Part shown: piece by piece, positions 33,802-46,504 of the stretch | Numbering within the stretch: the first letter of the stretch is position 1 | How the letters are laid out: each line of letters starts with the position of its first letter | Assembly (NCBI GenBank): GCA_021737645.1 | Contig: JAIPDO010000021.1 | Span: 1 to 56,714, forward strand | DNA length: 56,714 bases | Reading direction: 5' to 3' | Source of the DNA: Desulfarculaceae bacterium | GTDB taxonomy: Bacteria; Desulfobacterota; Desulfarculia; Desulfarculales; Desulfarculaceae | Position numbers and translations under genes: made by a program | The notes under the pieces: generated by a model | The model's input: only the letters and a program-made list of their open reading frames with translations | Databases searched by the model: none | What the model was told of the DNA's origin: nothing

Positions 33802-35565
33802 TCATACTTCCATTCTTGCGGCGTCCTCGCCGCTTGCGCTTTCCAGGCGTCGGGGGCGCTGCTTGACGGGCAGATACACAATAAAGGAAGTGCCCTGCCC
33901 GGGCTGGCTGACCACGTCTATATGGCCACCGAGCTTTTGCACGATTCCATAAGTTATGGACAGGCCCAGGCCGGTGCCCTTTTCCCCCTTGGTGGAGAAA
34001 AAGGGCTCGAAGATGTTGTTGAGGTCCTGGGAAGAGATTCCGATTCCATTGTCGGCGATGGTGATGGCCACCTGTTCATCGTCCCGGTTAGCCACCGAGA
34101 TGTCGATCCTGTCGCCGTCTTTCACGGCCGCCAGGGCGTTGTTCACGATGTTTAAAAGCACCTGCTGGATCTGGCCCTTGTCGGCCTCCAGAGTGGGTAC
34201 GTCCGGGGGGATGTCCACGTTGATGTTGATGTTGCGGTAATCCGCTTCCCGGCCCAGGAAGCCCAGCACCTCCTTGATCAGCGGCTCCAGATGTATCTGC
34301 TCTGATTTCACCGGCAGGTGGCGGGCGAAGCCCAGCAGGCGGTGGGTGATCTCGCTCACCCGGCGCACCGAGTCCTTGATCACCTTGATCTGGTCCAGGA
34401 ACTTGTCCCGGCGGGGGAAGTCCTGGCTCATACCCAGGATGTCCCCCATGAGCCCCACCTTCTCGTTGATGATGGCCACCGGGTTGTTGATCTCGTGGGC
34501 CACCCCCGCGGCCAGGCGCCCGATGGAGGCCAGCTTGTTGGTGTATTCCACCTCATGGAGCATGGCCACCCGCCTGAGGTCGGCCTCGTAGATGCGGCTC
34601 ACCAGAGTGGCCGAGCCCCACCAGATCACCGCCAGAATCGCGGCCACGGACACTGCCACCATGACGATGATGTTGATGCGCAGCAGGTCCCACTTCTGCA
34701 GCAGGGCCGCCGGCTGCTTGACCACCACCAGCAGGAAGGGGGAGCCTTCCACCTTGGCCGTGGCCACCAAAAAGGGCGGATCATTGCCCTGCCTCACCTC
34801 GGTGACCCGGCCCATTTGCCCGGCAAGCTGGGGCATGGACTTGAAACGGGTCAGCACCCCGCCGAACAAGGTCGAAGGGGTTTGCAAGACCCCCTGCTGA
34901 TTGACCAGGAAGATGTCGCCGATGGGATGCAGGTCCGTGGCCGAAAGCAGGCTGTTGAGTTTGCCGGTGTCGATGGTGGCCCGGAGCACATAGGGCTGGT
35001 CGTCGGCGCGCTCATGGCGCACCGCGATCACGAAGTGGGGGAAGTTGCGGTGGCCCAGGAACACGTCGCTGATGTAGATGCCCCGGATCTGCACCTCCTT
35101 GTACCAGTCCTGGTTCTTGTAGTCGCGGCCCTCCAGGTTGTACGGCCCGATATAGGCGTGCTGAATGCCCTGGCCGTCGATGAGGCCCAGGTCCACGAAC
35201 CCGCCGAAGGACTGGCGCAGGCGCCGGAACACCGTGGCCAGATGGCGCCGGTCGGAGAGTTGGCTAAAGGTGTTGGCCAGGTTCACATAGGTCAGGGCGG
35301 CCCGGCGCTCTTCCAAAAAGTTGGCCAGCTGCACCTTGTTTACCGCCAGCAGCCGCTGAACGTGGCTGGTTATCTCGTTGCGCTGAAGCTGGTACTGCTC
35401 CTCGAACTGATAGAAGTTGATGCCCGCCAGAAACACCAGGGGAGCCAGGGTGACGGCTATGGCCGAAAACAGGGTGGTGCGCCACAGCCGGCGGTAGTTG
35501 AGCAGCTCCAGCTCCGAATCGCTACGATTCCAGAAAGCCGGCTTGATTTTGCGCCAAATTCCCAA
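33802..35565 (-). CDS. membrane histidine kinase with periplasmic Cache-like sensor
   Basis: The protein is 587 residues. A first membrane segment lies at about 33-52 and a second at about 290-312. Between them is a double-Cache-like region (Y-N-L-E-G-R-D-Y...W-Y in the first half). The kinase core has an H-box LAAGVAHEINNPVAII near residue 345, N-box VLLNIVNNALAAV and G-boxes DNGIGI and GTGLGLS with FEPFFSTK. It senses a small ligand outside the membrane and phosphorylates a receiver, probably the one encoded two bases downstream. It sits between a kinase-receiver fusion gene and that receiver. Confidence 0.93.
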   Translation of the reverse strand: MGIWRKIKPAFWNRSDSELELLNYRRLWRTTLFSAIAVTLAPLVFLAGINFYQFEEQYQLQRNEITSHVQRLLAVNKVQLANFLEERRAALTYVNLANTFSQLSDRRHLATVFRRLRQSFGGFVDLGLIDGQGIQHAYIGPYNLEGRDYKNQDWYKEVQIRGIYISDVFLGHRNFPHFVIAVRHERADDQPYVLRATIDTGKLNSLLSATDLHPIGDIFLVNQQGVLQTPSTLFGGVLTRFKSMPQLAGQMGRVTEVRQGNDPPFLVATAKVEGSPFLLVVVKQPAALLQKWDLLRINIIVMVAVSVAAILAVIWWGSATLVSRIYEADLRRVAMLHEVEYTNKLASIGRLAAGVAHEINNPVAIINEKVGLMGDILGMSQDFPRRDKFLDQIKVIKDSVRRVSEITHRLLGFARHLPVKSEQIHLEPLIKEVLGFLGREADYRNININVDIPPDVPTLEADKGQIQQVLLNIVNNALAAVKDGDRIDISVANRDDEQVAITIADNGIGISSQDLNNIFEPFFSTKGEKGTGLGLSITYGIVQKLGGHIDVVSQPGQGTSFIVYLPVKQRPRRLESASGEDAARMEV

Positions 35566-35567
35566 AA

Positions 35568-36794
35568 TCAGCCCTCCCGGCCCCGCACCTTGTCATAGGC
35601 CGCCTGCATGGTTTCCGAGAGCTTGTCTATGTCCACCGGCTTCTCCAGGTAGGCGAAGGCGCCCAGGCTCATGCACTGCTCCATGTCGCGCGCCGATCCG
35701 TGGCCGGTGAGGATGATGACCTCCACCTTGGGGTAGTCGCGCTTGATGCGCTTGAGCACCTCCAGGCCGTCGATGCCCGGCATCTTCAGGTCCAGCACCA
35801 GCACCTCGGGCTCGTCCTCGGCCACCATCTTGAGCGCCTGCTCGCCGTCATAGGCCACCGCCGAGCCGATCTCCCTCAGCAACAGGCGCTCGGACAGGGT
35901 CTGGGCGAACTCGCGCTCGTCGTCGACCAACAGCACCTTGGAGGGAAGTTGGAAGTCGGCCTGGCGGTAGACGTCGGCATGGTAGAAGCCGGGGCCCGGC
36001 TCCACCGAGACCTCATCCACTCCATCGACCTGGCGCGCCTGGTCCTCCAGGTCCTTGCTGAGCTTGTTCAGGCGCAGGACTTTTTTGTTCACTTGTATGT
36101 CCACCTTGCCCTGGGTTACCGACACCTGGATGTCCTTGCCGCTGTGTCCTTGCGAGGTAAGAACCTGCTCCACCTGGGCGGCCAGCAAAAAGTCCTCCGC
36201 CGCCTGGCGCGAAGCCTCGGTCACCGCCAAGGGGCTTCCCTGGGCCTGCTCCACGATGAACCTGGCGGCGTCCTCGGGGTCACGCTGGTCCATGGGCAGC
36301 AGGACGTCGTAGTGCTGGGCGTCCCAGGGGTCGAGGTCCAGCAGGTACTCCGCCCAGCGGATGGCCGATTCGTCGTCGCGGTGAACCCGAGCCAGGGACT
36401 CTTTTTCGCTGAGGCCCAGTTCCCGGGCGGCCCGGGCGGCCCGGTGCTTGGTTTCGGCGATGAGGCACACTTCCAGGACATGGCTTATGGTCCGGGGCGC
36501 CAACAAAGAGGCGTGCCCCAGCAGGACAAAGTCTTCCTTTTTGGTGAGCAGCTTGGCCGTTTCCAGCTTCAGCCAGCTCACGGCCTGCTCTTTTTCGTGG
36601 GAGAACTGATTGAAAATGGAGGTGCGGCCGTACATGGCCCGGCGCAGGACGCCGGCCGAAGGGCCGCCGTTACGGTCCACCATCCCGATCACGTCTTCGT
36701 CGCGCATAAGCTCGACGTTCAGGCGGGAGGCCACGTCTTGGGCCACTTCCTCGGCCCCGCAAAAAGAGCCGCTAATTATCGTAACCACGCTCAT
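35568..36794 (-). CDS. cytidylate kinase-like domain fused to a response regulator receiver
   Basis: The protein is 408 residues. Residues 1-200 form a cytidylate-kinase-like (AAA-type) domain with the P-loop-like ISGSFCGAEEVAQDVA and downstream RDPEDAARFI; the P-loop lacks the usual GK-S/T. A hinge of about 75 residues follows (VSVTQGKVDIQVNKK). Residues about 285-405 are a full receiver: VDDERE, LVLDLKMPGIDG, ILTGHGSA and YLEKPVDIDK. It has no DNA-binding domain. Such fusions are seen beside SulP transporters in anaerobes, and the kinase domain may sense nucleotides or act as a scaffold. The function is unproven. Confidence 0.8.
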   Translation of the reverse strand: MSVVTIISGSFCGAEEVAQDVASRLNVELMRDEDVIGMVDRNGGPSAGVLRRAMYGRTSIFNQFSHEKEQAVSWLKLETAKLLTKKEDFVLLGHASLLAPRTISHVLEVCLIAETKHRAARAARELGLSEKESLARVHRDDESAIRWAEYLLDLDPWDAQHYDVLLPMDQRDPEDAARFIVEQAQGSPLAVTEASRQAAEDFLLAAQVEQVLTSQGHSGKDIQVSVTQGKVDIQVNKKVLRLNKLSKDLEDQARQVDGVDEVSVEPGPGFYHADVYRQADFQLPSKVLLVDDEREFAQTLSERLLLREIGSAVAYDGEQALKMVAEDEPEVLVLDLKMPGIDGLEVLKRIKRDYPKVEVIILTGHGSARDMEQCMSLGAFAYLEKPVDIDKLSETMQAAYDKVRGREG

Positions 36795-36797
36795 GAT

Positions 36798-38986
36798 TTA
36801 TGCTCCCTCTCCCACGTGGACCAGGTCCAGCGGGCAGACTGTCGTCAGGGGGCAGGACTCTTCCCGCGAATCCCGGTGGGCTGACTCATGGATGGCGGCT
36901 ATGGCGTTGGCCGCCAGGGGATATATGTGGTCCTCCCCGATCTTGGCCAGCAGGTGGGTGCGTTTCATCACTTCCAGCACGCCCTCCTTGATGTGGGAAA
37001 AGCTTATGTCATAACCGGCGCTGCGCACCCGATCTATGGTCAACGACAAGGCTTCCTCTCCGGAGGCGTCGATGTCGTTGATGCCGTTGGCCACCACCAG
37101 TATATGCCGCAAATTGGGCATGTGGCGGATGCGCTCGTCTATCTGATCTTCCAGGAAGCTGGCGTTGGCGAAGAACAGGGGGCCGTCGAAACGAACCACC
37201 GCCACGTGTTCGCACTGCCTGAGCTGGAAGTGATCGGCGTCGCGCAGAGAGCAGTCCTGGTGCATGGCCAGGGCGGCCACCTTGGGCCGCATGCTCTTGT
37301 ACAAAAACATCAGCAAAGACAGCGCCACGCCGATCATGATGCCCTTGTCCAGGTGGGGCGCGTAGATCAGGGTGGCGATGAAGGTGACGATGCTGATGGC
37401 CCCGTCATACCACTGGGCCCGCCAGGCGTGCATGAAACCGGTGACGTTGATCAACCCCACCACCGCCATCATGATGACCGCGGCCAACACCGCCTGGGGC
37501 AGGTTGTAGAGCAGGGGGGTGAAGAACAGCAGCACGATGACCACCATCAGGCTGGTGACCACGCTGGACAGGCCGGTGAAGGCGCCGGCCTGCAAGTTGA
37601 CCGCCGATCTTGAGAAGGAGCCCGATACCGGGTAGCTCTTGCCCAGGCAGCCCACCATGTTGGCCAGGCCCTGGCCGATCAGCTCCTGGTTGGGGTCCAG
37701 GCGCTGGCCGGTCTTGGCGGCCATGGCCTTGGCGATGCTGATGGCCTCCATGAAGCCCAACAGCGAGATGATGATGGCGTAGGGGAAAAGCTGCAGGCCC
37801 ACGTTCCAATCCAGGCTGGGCATGGACAGGGTGGGCAGTCCCGGCGGGATGTCGCCCACCACCGCGCCGCCGCCCATCATGGTCAGCTTGGCCGGGTCCA
37901 GGGGGCGGTTGCCCACCTTGAGCCGCCAGACGCGGCCGTCGGTCTTGGCTCCGGTGGGCTGGCGGCCCTCCAGGTAGAAGTGCATGCCGCCGTCCGGCTG
38001 GGGCACGCCCACGAACATATAGTCGCGCAGGGTGGTGCGTAGCTGGTGGGCCTTGTGCTTTTCCCGCTCGATCAGGGCGGTGTCCAGGGAGGCCTCCTGT
38101 TTGAGCTTGAGCTCCTCCAGGGATTCCGGCCCCTTGGTCTGGTGAACCTGCTGCACCTTCTTGTTGACCGAGGCCCGGGCGTCGCCCAGCTCGTTGATGC
38201 GTAGCACCTCGTGGTTGAACTGGGCTACCTCCTGGCGCACCTGGGGGGACATGATGCCGGCGATGTCCATCTGGTGGTCGTGGTGGAAACCGGTGACCCA
38301 GGAGACCAGGATGGCCGCGGCCACCGCCACCAGCACGTAGGGAATCTTGGGGTTGAGCCTTTTGAGCCCGTACATGACCGCGAAGGCCCCCACCCCCATG
38401 GCCAGGGTTGGCCAGTGGGTGTAGTCCACCGCCCCCTCAATGACCCGCCAGATGGTTTCGTAATGATGCTCGGCCTTGTCCACGTAGACCCCGAACATCT
38501 TGGAGAGCTGGCTGGAGGCGATGATGATGGCCGCCGCGTTGGTGAAGCCGTTTACCACCGGGTGGGACAAAAAGTTCACCACCAGGCCCAGGCGCAGCAG
38601 CCCCAGGGCCAGCTGGAAGATGCCCACCACCAACGCCAGCAGGATGGCGTAGGCGATGAACGCCTCGCTGCCCGCCGTGGCCAGGGGCTCCAGGGAGGCG
38701 CTGGTCATCAGCGACACCACGGCCACCGGCCCGGTGGCCAGCTGCATGCTGCTGCCGAACATGGCCGCGATCATGGGCGGCAGGAAAGCCGCGTAGAGGC
38801 CGTAGTAGGCGGGCAGGCCCGCCAGCTGGGCATAGGCCATGGATTGGGGTATGAGCACCAGGGCTACGGTGATGCCGGCCAAGGCGTCCACCCTGAAGGC
38901 CGATGCGCTGTAGTTTCGGAACCAGCCCAAGAAGGGCAGCAGGCGATAGAGGATGCCCGGCTCCGTATTGTTGCCAGAGGATTTGT

Positions 38987-38990
<4 letters not shown>
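36798..38990 (-). CDS. SulP-family anion transporter with STAS domain
   Basis: The protein is 730 residues. The ATG at 38990 overlaps the stop of the sigma-54 regulator gene (ATGA). The membrane domain starts with VDALAGITVALVLIPQSMAYA, the SulP signature, near residue 28. About 11 membrane segments are split by an unusual soluble insertion of about 140 residues between the segments around 240 and 395. The C-terminal STAS domain (about 615-700) includes LRHILVVANGINDIDASG. Family members move sulfate, bicarbonate or other anions. Carbonic anhydrase in the same operon points to bicarbonate, though sulfate uptake is also reasonable in a sulfate reducer. Confidence 0.9.
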
Positions 38991-40351
<1,361 letters not shown>

Positions 40352-40354
40352 GGC

Positions 40355-41791
<1,437 letters not shown>

Positions 41792-41918
41792 GGCGTTCTC
41801 CGCTCCCGCTCCGGCCGCCCCAATCCGGCGGCCCCTTTGCCCGGCAAAAAGGCCCCAAGGTCTGGTCGGCGGCGCGGTGAGCCTATGCGCAAATCCGGCA
41901 TGCATATCCCCTAATGCA

Positions 41919-41934
41919 TGTAAGAATCATGCCA
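41919..41934 (-). promoter_or_regulatory. candidate sigma-54 promoter for the phosphorelay operon
   Basis: On the minus strand, TGGCATG-ATTC-TTACA has the -24 GG box and spacing of sigma-54 promoters, but the -12 GC is AC. It lies about 130 bases before the kinase start and the operon encodes an NtrC-type activator, so autoregulation is plausible. It is the weaker of the two sigma-54-like sites in the window. Confidence 0.35.
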
Positions 41935-42412
41935 AAGAGGTATATGCCATGGCTCAACCGGTGATTATAGTTGTGAAATATCCCTCAATAGCCCCTAATG
42001 CCCGGCCTGGGGTATTGTTGTTATTTGCAACATCAAGAGGTGGCCAAATCGTCAAATTGCCGGGCTATTACAGTCAATTATATCAAATATAGTCTGCCCG
42101 GCGAAAAGTGTTTCATAATTCAACAATAAACGGAGAACGCGGGTGTCCGATGTCGAGGCAACGGTTTGGGCCGCTTGGAGCTGATGGGCCCAGGCACGCG
42201 AAATGCTGTTTGGCGGTCCGTGGCGTGTCTTAAGATGGCCCCGCGGCCTGGCCATGACTTTGAAGGCCCGGCCAGGCATTTCCCCCGGTGTAGGAGCATG
42301 GAGGCAAGCATCTGAAAAATATAAATTAAAAGCTGGGTTGTCCTTGTGGGCCGGGACGGGCGGGATGGGTTCGGGGCCGCTTTGCGGGCCTCTGCCGGCC
42401 CCGCAAAAGGCT

Positions 42413-42441
42413 TTGACAAATAGTTATAATGTGGCTACAAT
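42413..42441 (+). promoter_or_regulatory. near-consensus sigma-70 promoter of the bam operon
   Basis: TTGACA (42413-42418) and TACAAT (42436-42441) are separated by exactly 17 bases. The first is a perfect -35 and the second a good -10. It lies about 290 bases before the bamB ATG in an AT-rich dip, implying a long untranslated leader (about 42448-42729). The leader may carry regulatory structure, but none is clear by eye. Confidence 0.75.
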
Positions 42442-42729
42442 GTAATTGTTTTTTCAATAGGGCTTGTTTTTACTCGCAAATTTGTGGTGTTTTTGGGCCA
42501 GGCCAACCATGGAAAAACACCAGCGGGTCCGGGCGCCCCTCTCCCGGTGAATGACGCGGACAGCTCAAGCTTAAGGCGTATCGCGGGGAGGTTGCAATAA
42601 GAGTAGATCGGGCTCGGCGGCATTGGCGGCCGCCGGCACCTGCGCGGCGTTCAGATGGGCTGCCGGACCTAAAGGTATTGGGCCACCAAGCGCCGCAGGC
42701 CGAGTATACCACTCTCGTGAGGACTGAAA

Positions 42730-44739
42730 ATGAGGTACGCAGAGACAGGGTATAACTTAGAAGTCGATCTGTCCCGTGGCAACATAGAGAGGGTGGAAAC
42801 CGATCCCAGAGACACCGAGCTGTATCTGGGGGGCCTGGGCACCAGCGCCAAGATCATTTGGGAGCGTGTGCCTCCGGAAGTCGAGCCGTTTTCCCCTGAC
42901 AATCTTTTGATCTTCGCCGCCGGCCTCTTGTGCGGCACCCCGGCCACCGGCTGCAACCGCACCATCGTAACCACCATCTCCCCCCAAACCGAGTTGATGG
43001 CCTTTTCCATGATGGGCGGTTTTTTGGCGCCCGAGCTCAAGTACGCCGGTTACGACAAGGTGATCTTCCGGGGCAAGTCGCCGGATCTGGTCTATCTGTG
43101 GATACACAACGACAAGGTGGAGCTGCGCGACGCCACCCACCTCAGGGGCAAGGGGGCCATAGAGACCGCGGCGCTTATCCAGCAGGAGCTCAAGGAGCCC
43201 AAGGCCCAGGTGGCGGCCATCGGCGCGGCCGGTGAAAACCGGGTGTTTTTCGCCTCCATCGAGCAGGGCCGCTCCAGCGCCAGCCGGGGCGGCATCGGCG
43301 CGGTGATGGGCGACAAGAACCTCAAAGCCATCGTGGTGCGCGGCACCAAGGACGTCAGCATCGCCAAGCCCATGGAATTCATGGAGCTGTGCAACGAGGT
43401 GCTGGAATACATCAAGTACCGCAACGATCATCCCATCCCCGGCGTCATGCCCATTCTGGCCGGGCTGGGCTCTCCCCAGGAGATGAAGGTCCACGACGAA
43501 AAGTGGCACACCGAAAACTTCTCCTGGGGCAACTCCCGTACGCGCCGCAAGGACTTCTGGAACGAGGACATCGCCAGGGAGTGGACCGAGACCATGGAGA
43601 GCATGCGCACTCGGTTGATCAGCTGCTACAACTGCCCCATGACCTGCGGGGCCACCATCTCCCCGCCGGGCATGCCCACCTACATGATGAAATGCTTCTC
43701 CAAGCTCACCTACACCATGGCCGCCATGTCCGACCTGGAGTTCGGCCTGGGCATAGCCCAGAGCGCCACGGAATACGGGGTGGACGGCTTCTCGGCCCCC
43801 CAGGTGATGGCCTTCGCATTGGAGCTTTTGGAAAACGGCATCCTCACCGACGAGGACTTCCCGGGCATGCCCGAGGACAACGAAGGCCGTTTCTACTGGC
43901 TGCTGGAGCACATAGTGCACCGCGAAGGCATAGGCGACATCCTGGCCAACGGCACCTATTGGGCCGCCAAGCAGATAGGCAAGGGCGCGGAAGAATACGC
44001 CCACAACAACATAAAAAAACATGAGCAGCTTCCCCTGAAGCTGTCCATGCTCAACCCCATCTATTTCATCATGTACGCCACCGGCGAGAAGATAAACATC
44101 ACCCAGATCGAAGGCCAGTTCCCCCAGGCGCCCTTCCCCAAGCGGGAGCACCGGGAGGCTTTCGTCAAGGACTGGTTCCAGGTGCCCGACGAGAAGTTCA
44201 AGCAATACTTCCTGGACTGGGAGCCGCGCGGCGACAACTCCATCCCCTATTACCCCACGCCGCCCATGGTCGCCGACATCGTGGACTGGCAAGAGCGGAT
44301 GCACTACATCGACGACGCCCTGGGCATGTGCGCCGGGCTGTCGTCTTTTCCGCTCAAGCCCCCATATCACCTGCACAATTACCCCAAGTTCATCTCCGCC
44401 GGGGCCGGCGTCGACATGGACGAGGAAAAGCTGACCCAGGCCATAAGGCGCTACCGGACCCTGGTGCGGGCCAACAACACCAGGCGGGGCATGAGCCGCA
44501 AGGACGAGAAGCCCCCCAAGGACCACTGGAAGAAAAGGTTCCCCGAGCTGGAGAAGGAGCTCCTGGACACCTACTACGCCTTCAAGGGCTGGAACGAGGA
44601 CGGCATCCCCACCGAGACCACCCTGCGCGAGTTTGGCCTGGACTATGTGGCCGACGATTTCCTGGCGCGGGGCATCCTGACCAAGGACGCGGACGCACCT
44701 CCCAAGGACGATGCGCCTGAAAAGGGCAAGGAGGCGTAG
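42730..44739 (+). CDS. bamB: class II benzoyl-CoA reductase catalytic subunit BamB (tungsten enzyme)
   Basis: The protein is 669 residues, close to the 653 of the Geobacter enzyme. It belongs to the aldehyde:ferredoxin oxidoreductase (tungsten bis-pterin) family. The residues known from the BamB structure occur at the same numbers: Glu251, His255 and His260 in EMKVHDEKWH, and Cys322 in MMKCFSK as the proposed tungsten ligand. The 4Fe-4S cysteines C299-x2-C302-x3-C306 (SCYNCPMTC) follow. BamB reduces benzoyl-CoA to cyclohexa-1,5-diene-1-carboxyl-CoA at a very low redox potential. It is the first gene of bamBCDEF and is followed by bamC two bases later. The N-terminus is also characteristic (MRYAETGYNLEVDL). 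A related AOR of other function is possible but the active site argues against it. Confidence 0.93.
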   Translation: MRYAETGYNLEVDLSRGNIERVETDPRDTELYLGGLGTSAKIIWERVPPEVEPFSPDNLLIFAAGLLCGTPATGCNRTIVTTISPQTELMAFSMMGGFLAPELKYAGYDKVIFRGKSPDLVYLWIHNDKVELRDATHLRGKGAIETAALIQQELKEPKAQVAAIGAAGENRVFFASIEQGRSSASRGGIGAVMGDKNLKAIVVRGTKDVSIAKPMEFMELCNEVLEYIKYRNDHPIPGVMPILAGLGSPQEMKVHDEKWHTENFSWGNSRTRRKDFWNEDIAREWTETMESMRTRLISCYNCPMTCGATISPPGMPTYMMKCFSKLTYTMAAMSDLEFGLGIAQSATEYGVDGFSAPQVMAFALELLENGILTDEDFPGMPEDNEGRFYWLLEHIVHREGIGDILANGTYWAAKQIGKGAEEYAHNNIKKHEQLPLKLSMLNPIYFIMYATGEKINITQIEGQFPQAPFPKREHREAFVKDWFQVPDEKFKQYFLDWEPRGDNSIPYYPTPPMVADIVDWQERMHYIDDALGMCAGLSSFPLKPPYHLHNYPKFISAGAGVDMDEEKLTQAIRRYRTLVRANNTRRGMSRKDEKPPKDHWKKRFPELEKELLDTYYAFKGWNEDGIPTETTLREFGLDYVADDFLARGILTKDADAPPKDDAPEKGKEA

Positions 44740-44741
44740 CG

Positions 44742-45284
44742 GTGCCGGAAGAGAAAAAGACCAAGACCGTCAAGACCATAAAAGTCGATGTTGATAAATG
44801 CAACGGTTGCCGGGCCTGCGAAATGATCTGCTCGGCCTACCACGCCGCGCCCAAGTACAGCGGCAACAACCCCGAGCGCTCGCGCGTCCGGGTGATCCGT
44901 GAGCCGCTTCGGGACGTGTACGTGCCGGTCTACGCCGGCGAGTACACCCCGGCCGAGTGCCTGGGCCGCGACAAGTACATCATCGACGGCAAGGAATACG
45001 ACGAGTGCGCCTTTTGCCGGGCTTCCTGCCCCTCGCGGGACCTGTTCAAGGAGCCCGACTCCGGCCTTCCCCTGAAATGCGACATGTGCGAGGGCGAGGA
45101 CGAGCCCTTGTGCGTGAAGTGGTGCATCGTGGACGCGCTGACCTATGAAGAGCGCGAAGAGGAAGCCGAAGAGGACGAGAAGCCCGAGGACATAGACGTG
45201 GGGATCGAGGCGCTGGCCGACAAATACGGCATGGACAAGATAATGGACGCCGTGGCCCGCATGTCGCAGCAGAAGAAAGACTAG
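44742..45284 (+). CDS. bamC: BamC, ferredoxin-like electron-transfer subunit
   Basis: The protein is 180 residues from a GTG two bases after bamB. Three Cys groups are visible: CNGCRACEMIC (residues 22-32), CAFCRASC (about 90-97) and CDMC with a later CVKWC. Together they would hold three 4Fe-4S clusters. BamC makes a heterotetramer with BamB and wires it to BamD-F. The acidic tail is rich in Glu. Its size and position match bamC of benzoate-degrading anaerobes. Confidence 0.88.
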   Translation: MPEEKKTKTVKTIKVDVDKCNGCRACEMICSAYHAAPKYSGNNPERSRVRVIREPLRDVYVPVYAGEYTPAECLGRDKYIIDGKEYDECAFCRASCPSRDLFKEPDSGLPLKCDMCEGEDEPLCVKWCIVDALTYEEREEEAEEDEKPEDIDVGIEALADKYGMDKIMDAVARMSQQKKD

Positions 45285-45307
45285 CTCTCTAACGGCCGGA
45301 CCGGGGG

Positions 45308-46471
45308 TTGGGGCGGACAGTGGAAAACGTAGCCGACTACAAAGAGATCGTAGAGGTCATAAAGGACAACGGCGGCGACGCCTTTAAACTCTGCTTCCAA
45401 TGCGGTCTCTGCGATACGGTCTGCCCCTGGAACCGGGTCCGCGACTTCAGCATGCGCAAGATCGTGCGCCAGGCCACCTTTGGTTTCACCGACATCGAGA
45501 GCGAGGACATCTGGCGCTGCACCACCTGCGGCCTGTGCCCCAGCCGCTGCCCCAGGGACGTAAAGCAGATCGAATCCGGGGTGGCGCTCAGGCGCATCGC
45601 CACCGAATATGGCGTGTTCCCCACTGCGGTCAAACCCATCCGCACCATCAGCGGCAGCCTCATGGGCGAGGGCAACCCCCTGAGCGAAGAGCGCAAGGAC
45701 CGGGCCAAATGGGCCGAGGGCCTGGGGGTCAAGACCTTCAGCCAGGAGATGGAGATTCTCTACTTCCCCGGCTGCTACCTTAGCTACGACCAGCGGCTAA
45801 AAAAGGTGGCCAAGGCCACCGCCCAGGTGCTGAAGGCGGCGGGGGTGGACTTCGGCATCCTGGGCGAAAAGGAAAGCTGCTGCGGCGAGAGCATCCGCAA
45901 GACCGGCGACGAGGACGTGTTCCGCCGCCTGGCCAAGGAAAACATCAAAAACTTCATCGACGCGGGCGTGAAAAAAATCCTGGTTTCCTCCCCCCACTGC
46001 TATCACACCTTCAAGAACGAATACCCCGAGTTCATGGTCAACTTCGAGGTGGTGCACATCACCCAGTATTTGTTGGAGCTGATCCAGCAGGGGCGGCTGG
46101 AGATCAAAGAGGAATATCGCAAGAAGATCACCTACCACGACCCCTGCTACCTTGGCAGGCACAACGGCATATACGACGAGCCCCGCCAGGTGCTGGCCGG
46201 CGTGCCCGGCCTGGAGTTGGCGGAAATGCCCGACTGCCTGGAAGCCAGCCTGTGCTGCGGCGGCGGGGGAGGGCGCATCTGGATGGAGACTCCCAAGGGG
46301 GAGCGCTTTTCCGACCTTAGGTTGCAGCAGGCCATGGACCTGGAGGCACAGGTGTTGGTCACCGCCTGCCCCTATTGCATCACCAACTTCGAGGACAGCA
46401 GGTTGACTGTGGACAACGGCGAGTCGGTGGAGGTGAAGGACATTTCGGAGATAGTCCAAGAGGTCATCTGA
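45308..46471 (+). CDS. bamD: BamD, HdrD-like Fe-S subunit
   Basis: The protein is 387 residues read from TTG at 45308; a GTG at 45320 is an alternative start. The N-terminal ferredoxin part has CFQCGLCDTVC and CTTCGLCPSRC. Two CCG domains follow, with CC pairs in KESCCGES and LCCGGGGG plus distal ACPYC, as in HdrB/HdrD heterodisulfide reductase subunits, which carry non-cubane 4Fe-4S clusters. In the benzoyl-CoA reductase complex it connects BamBC to the flavin-based BamE. Its stop is 33 bases before bamE. Confidence 0.87.
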   Translation: MGRTVENVADYKEIVEVIKDNGGDAFKLCFQCGLCDTVCPWNRVRDFSMRKIVRQATFGFTDIESEDIWRCTTCGLCPSRCPRDVKQIESGVALRRIATEYGVFPTAVKPIRTISGSLMGEGNPLSEERKDRAKWAEGLGVKTFSQEMEILYFPGCYLSYDQRLKKVAKATAQVLKAAGVDFGILGEKESCCGESIRKTGDEDVFRRLAKENIKNFIDAGVKKILVSSPHCYHTFKNEYPEFMVNFEVVHITQYLLELIQQGRLEIKEEYRKKITYHDPCYLGRHNGIYDEPRQVLAGVPGLELAEMPDCLEASLCCGGGGGRIWMETPKGERFSDLRLQQAMDLEAQVLVTACPYCITNFEDSRLTVDNGESVEVKDISEIVQEVI

Positions 46472-46504
46472 CAAACGCTTTAGCACTGGTAAAGGCGTAA
46501 GTAA

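Larger units (their letters stand above)
41792..42729. other. divergent intergenic region between the kinase operon and bamB
   Basis: About 940 bp. It holds a candidate sigma-54 element on the minus strand (41919-41934), a near-consensus sigma-70 promoter for bamB (42413-42441) and a 280-base 5' leader before bamB. A GC-rich inverted repeat (GGGGCCG and CGGCCCC, about 42373-42402) sits just upstream of the promoter. No gene is recognised in between. Confidence 0.55.

Noticed and set aside
42203..42445. 80-codon open frame in the bamB leader region
   Set aside because: It overlaps the promoter, has no ribosome-binding site and no recognised protein feature.
42757..44526. Long minus-strand frame opposite bamB
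   Set aside because: The bamB reading has exact active-site matches; the antisense product is low complexity.
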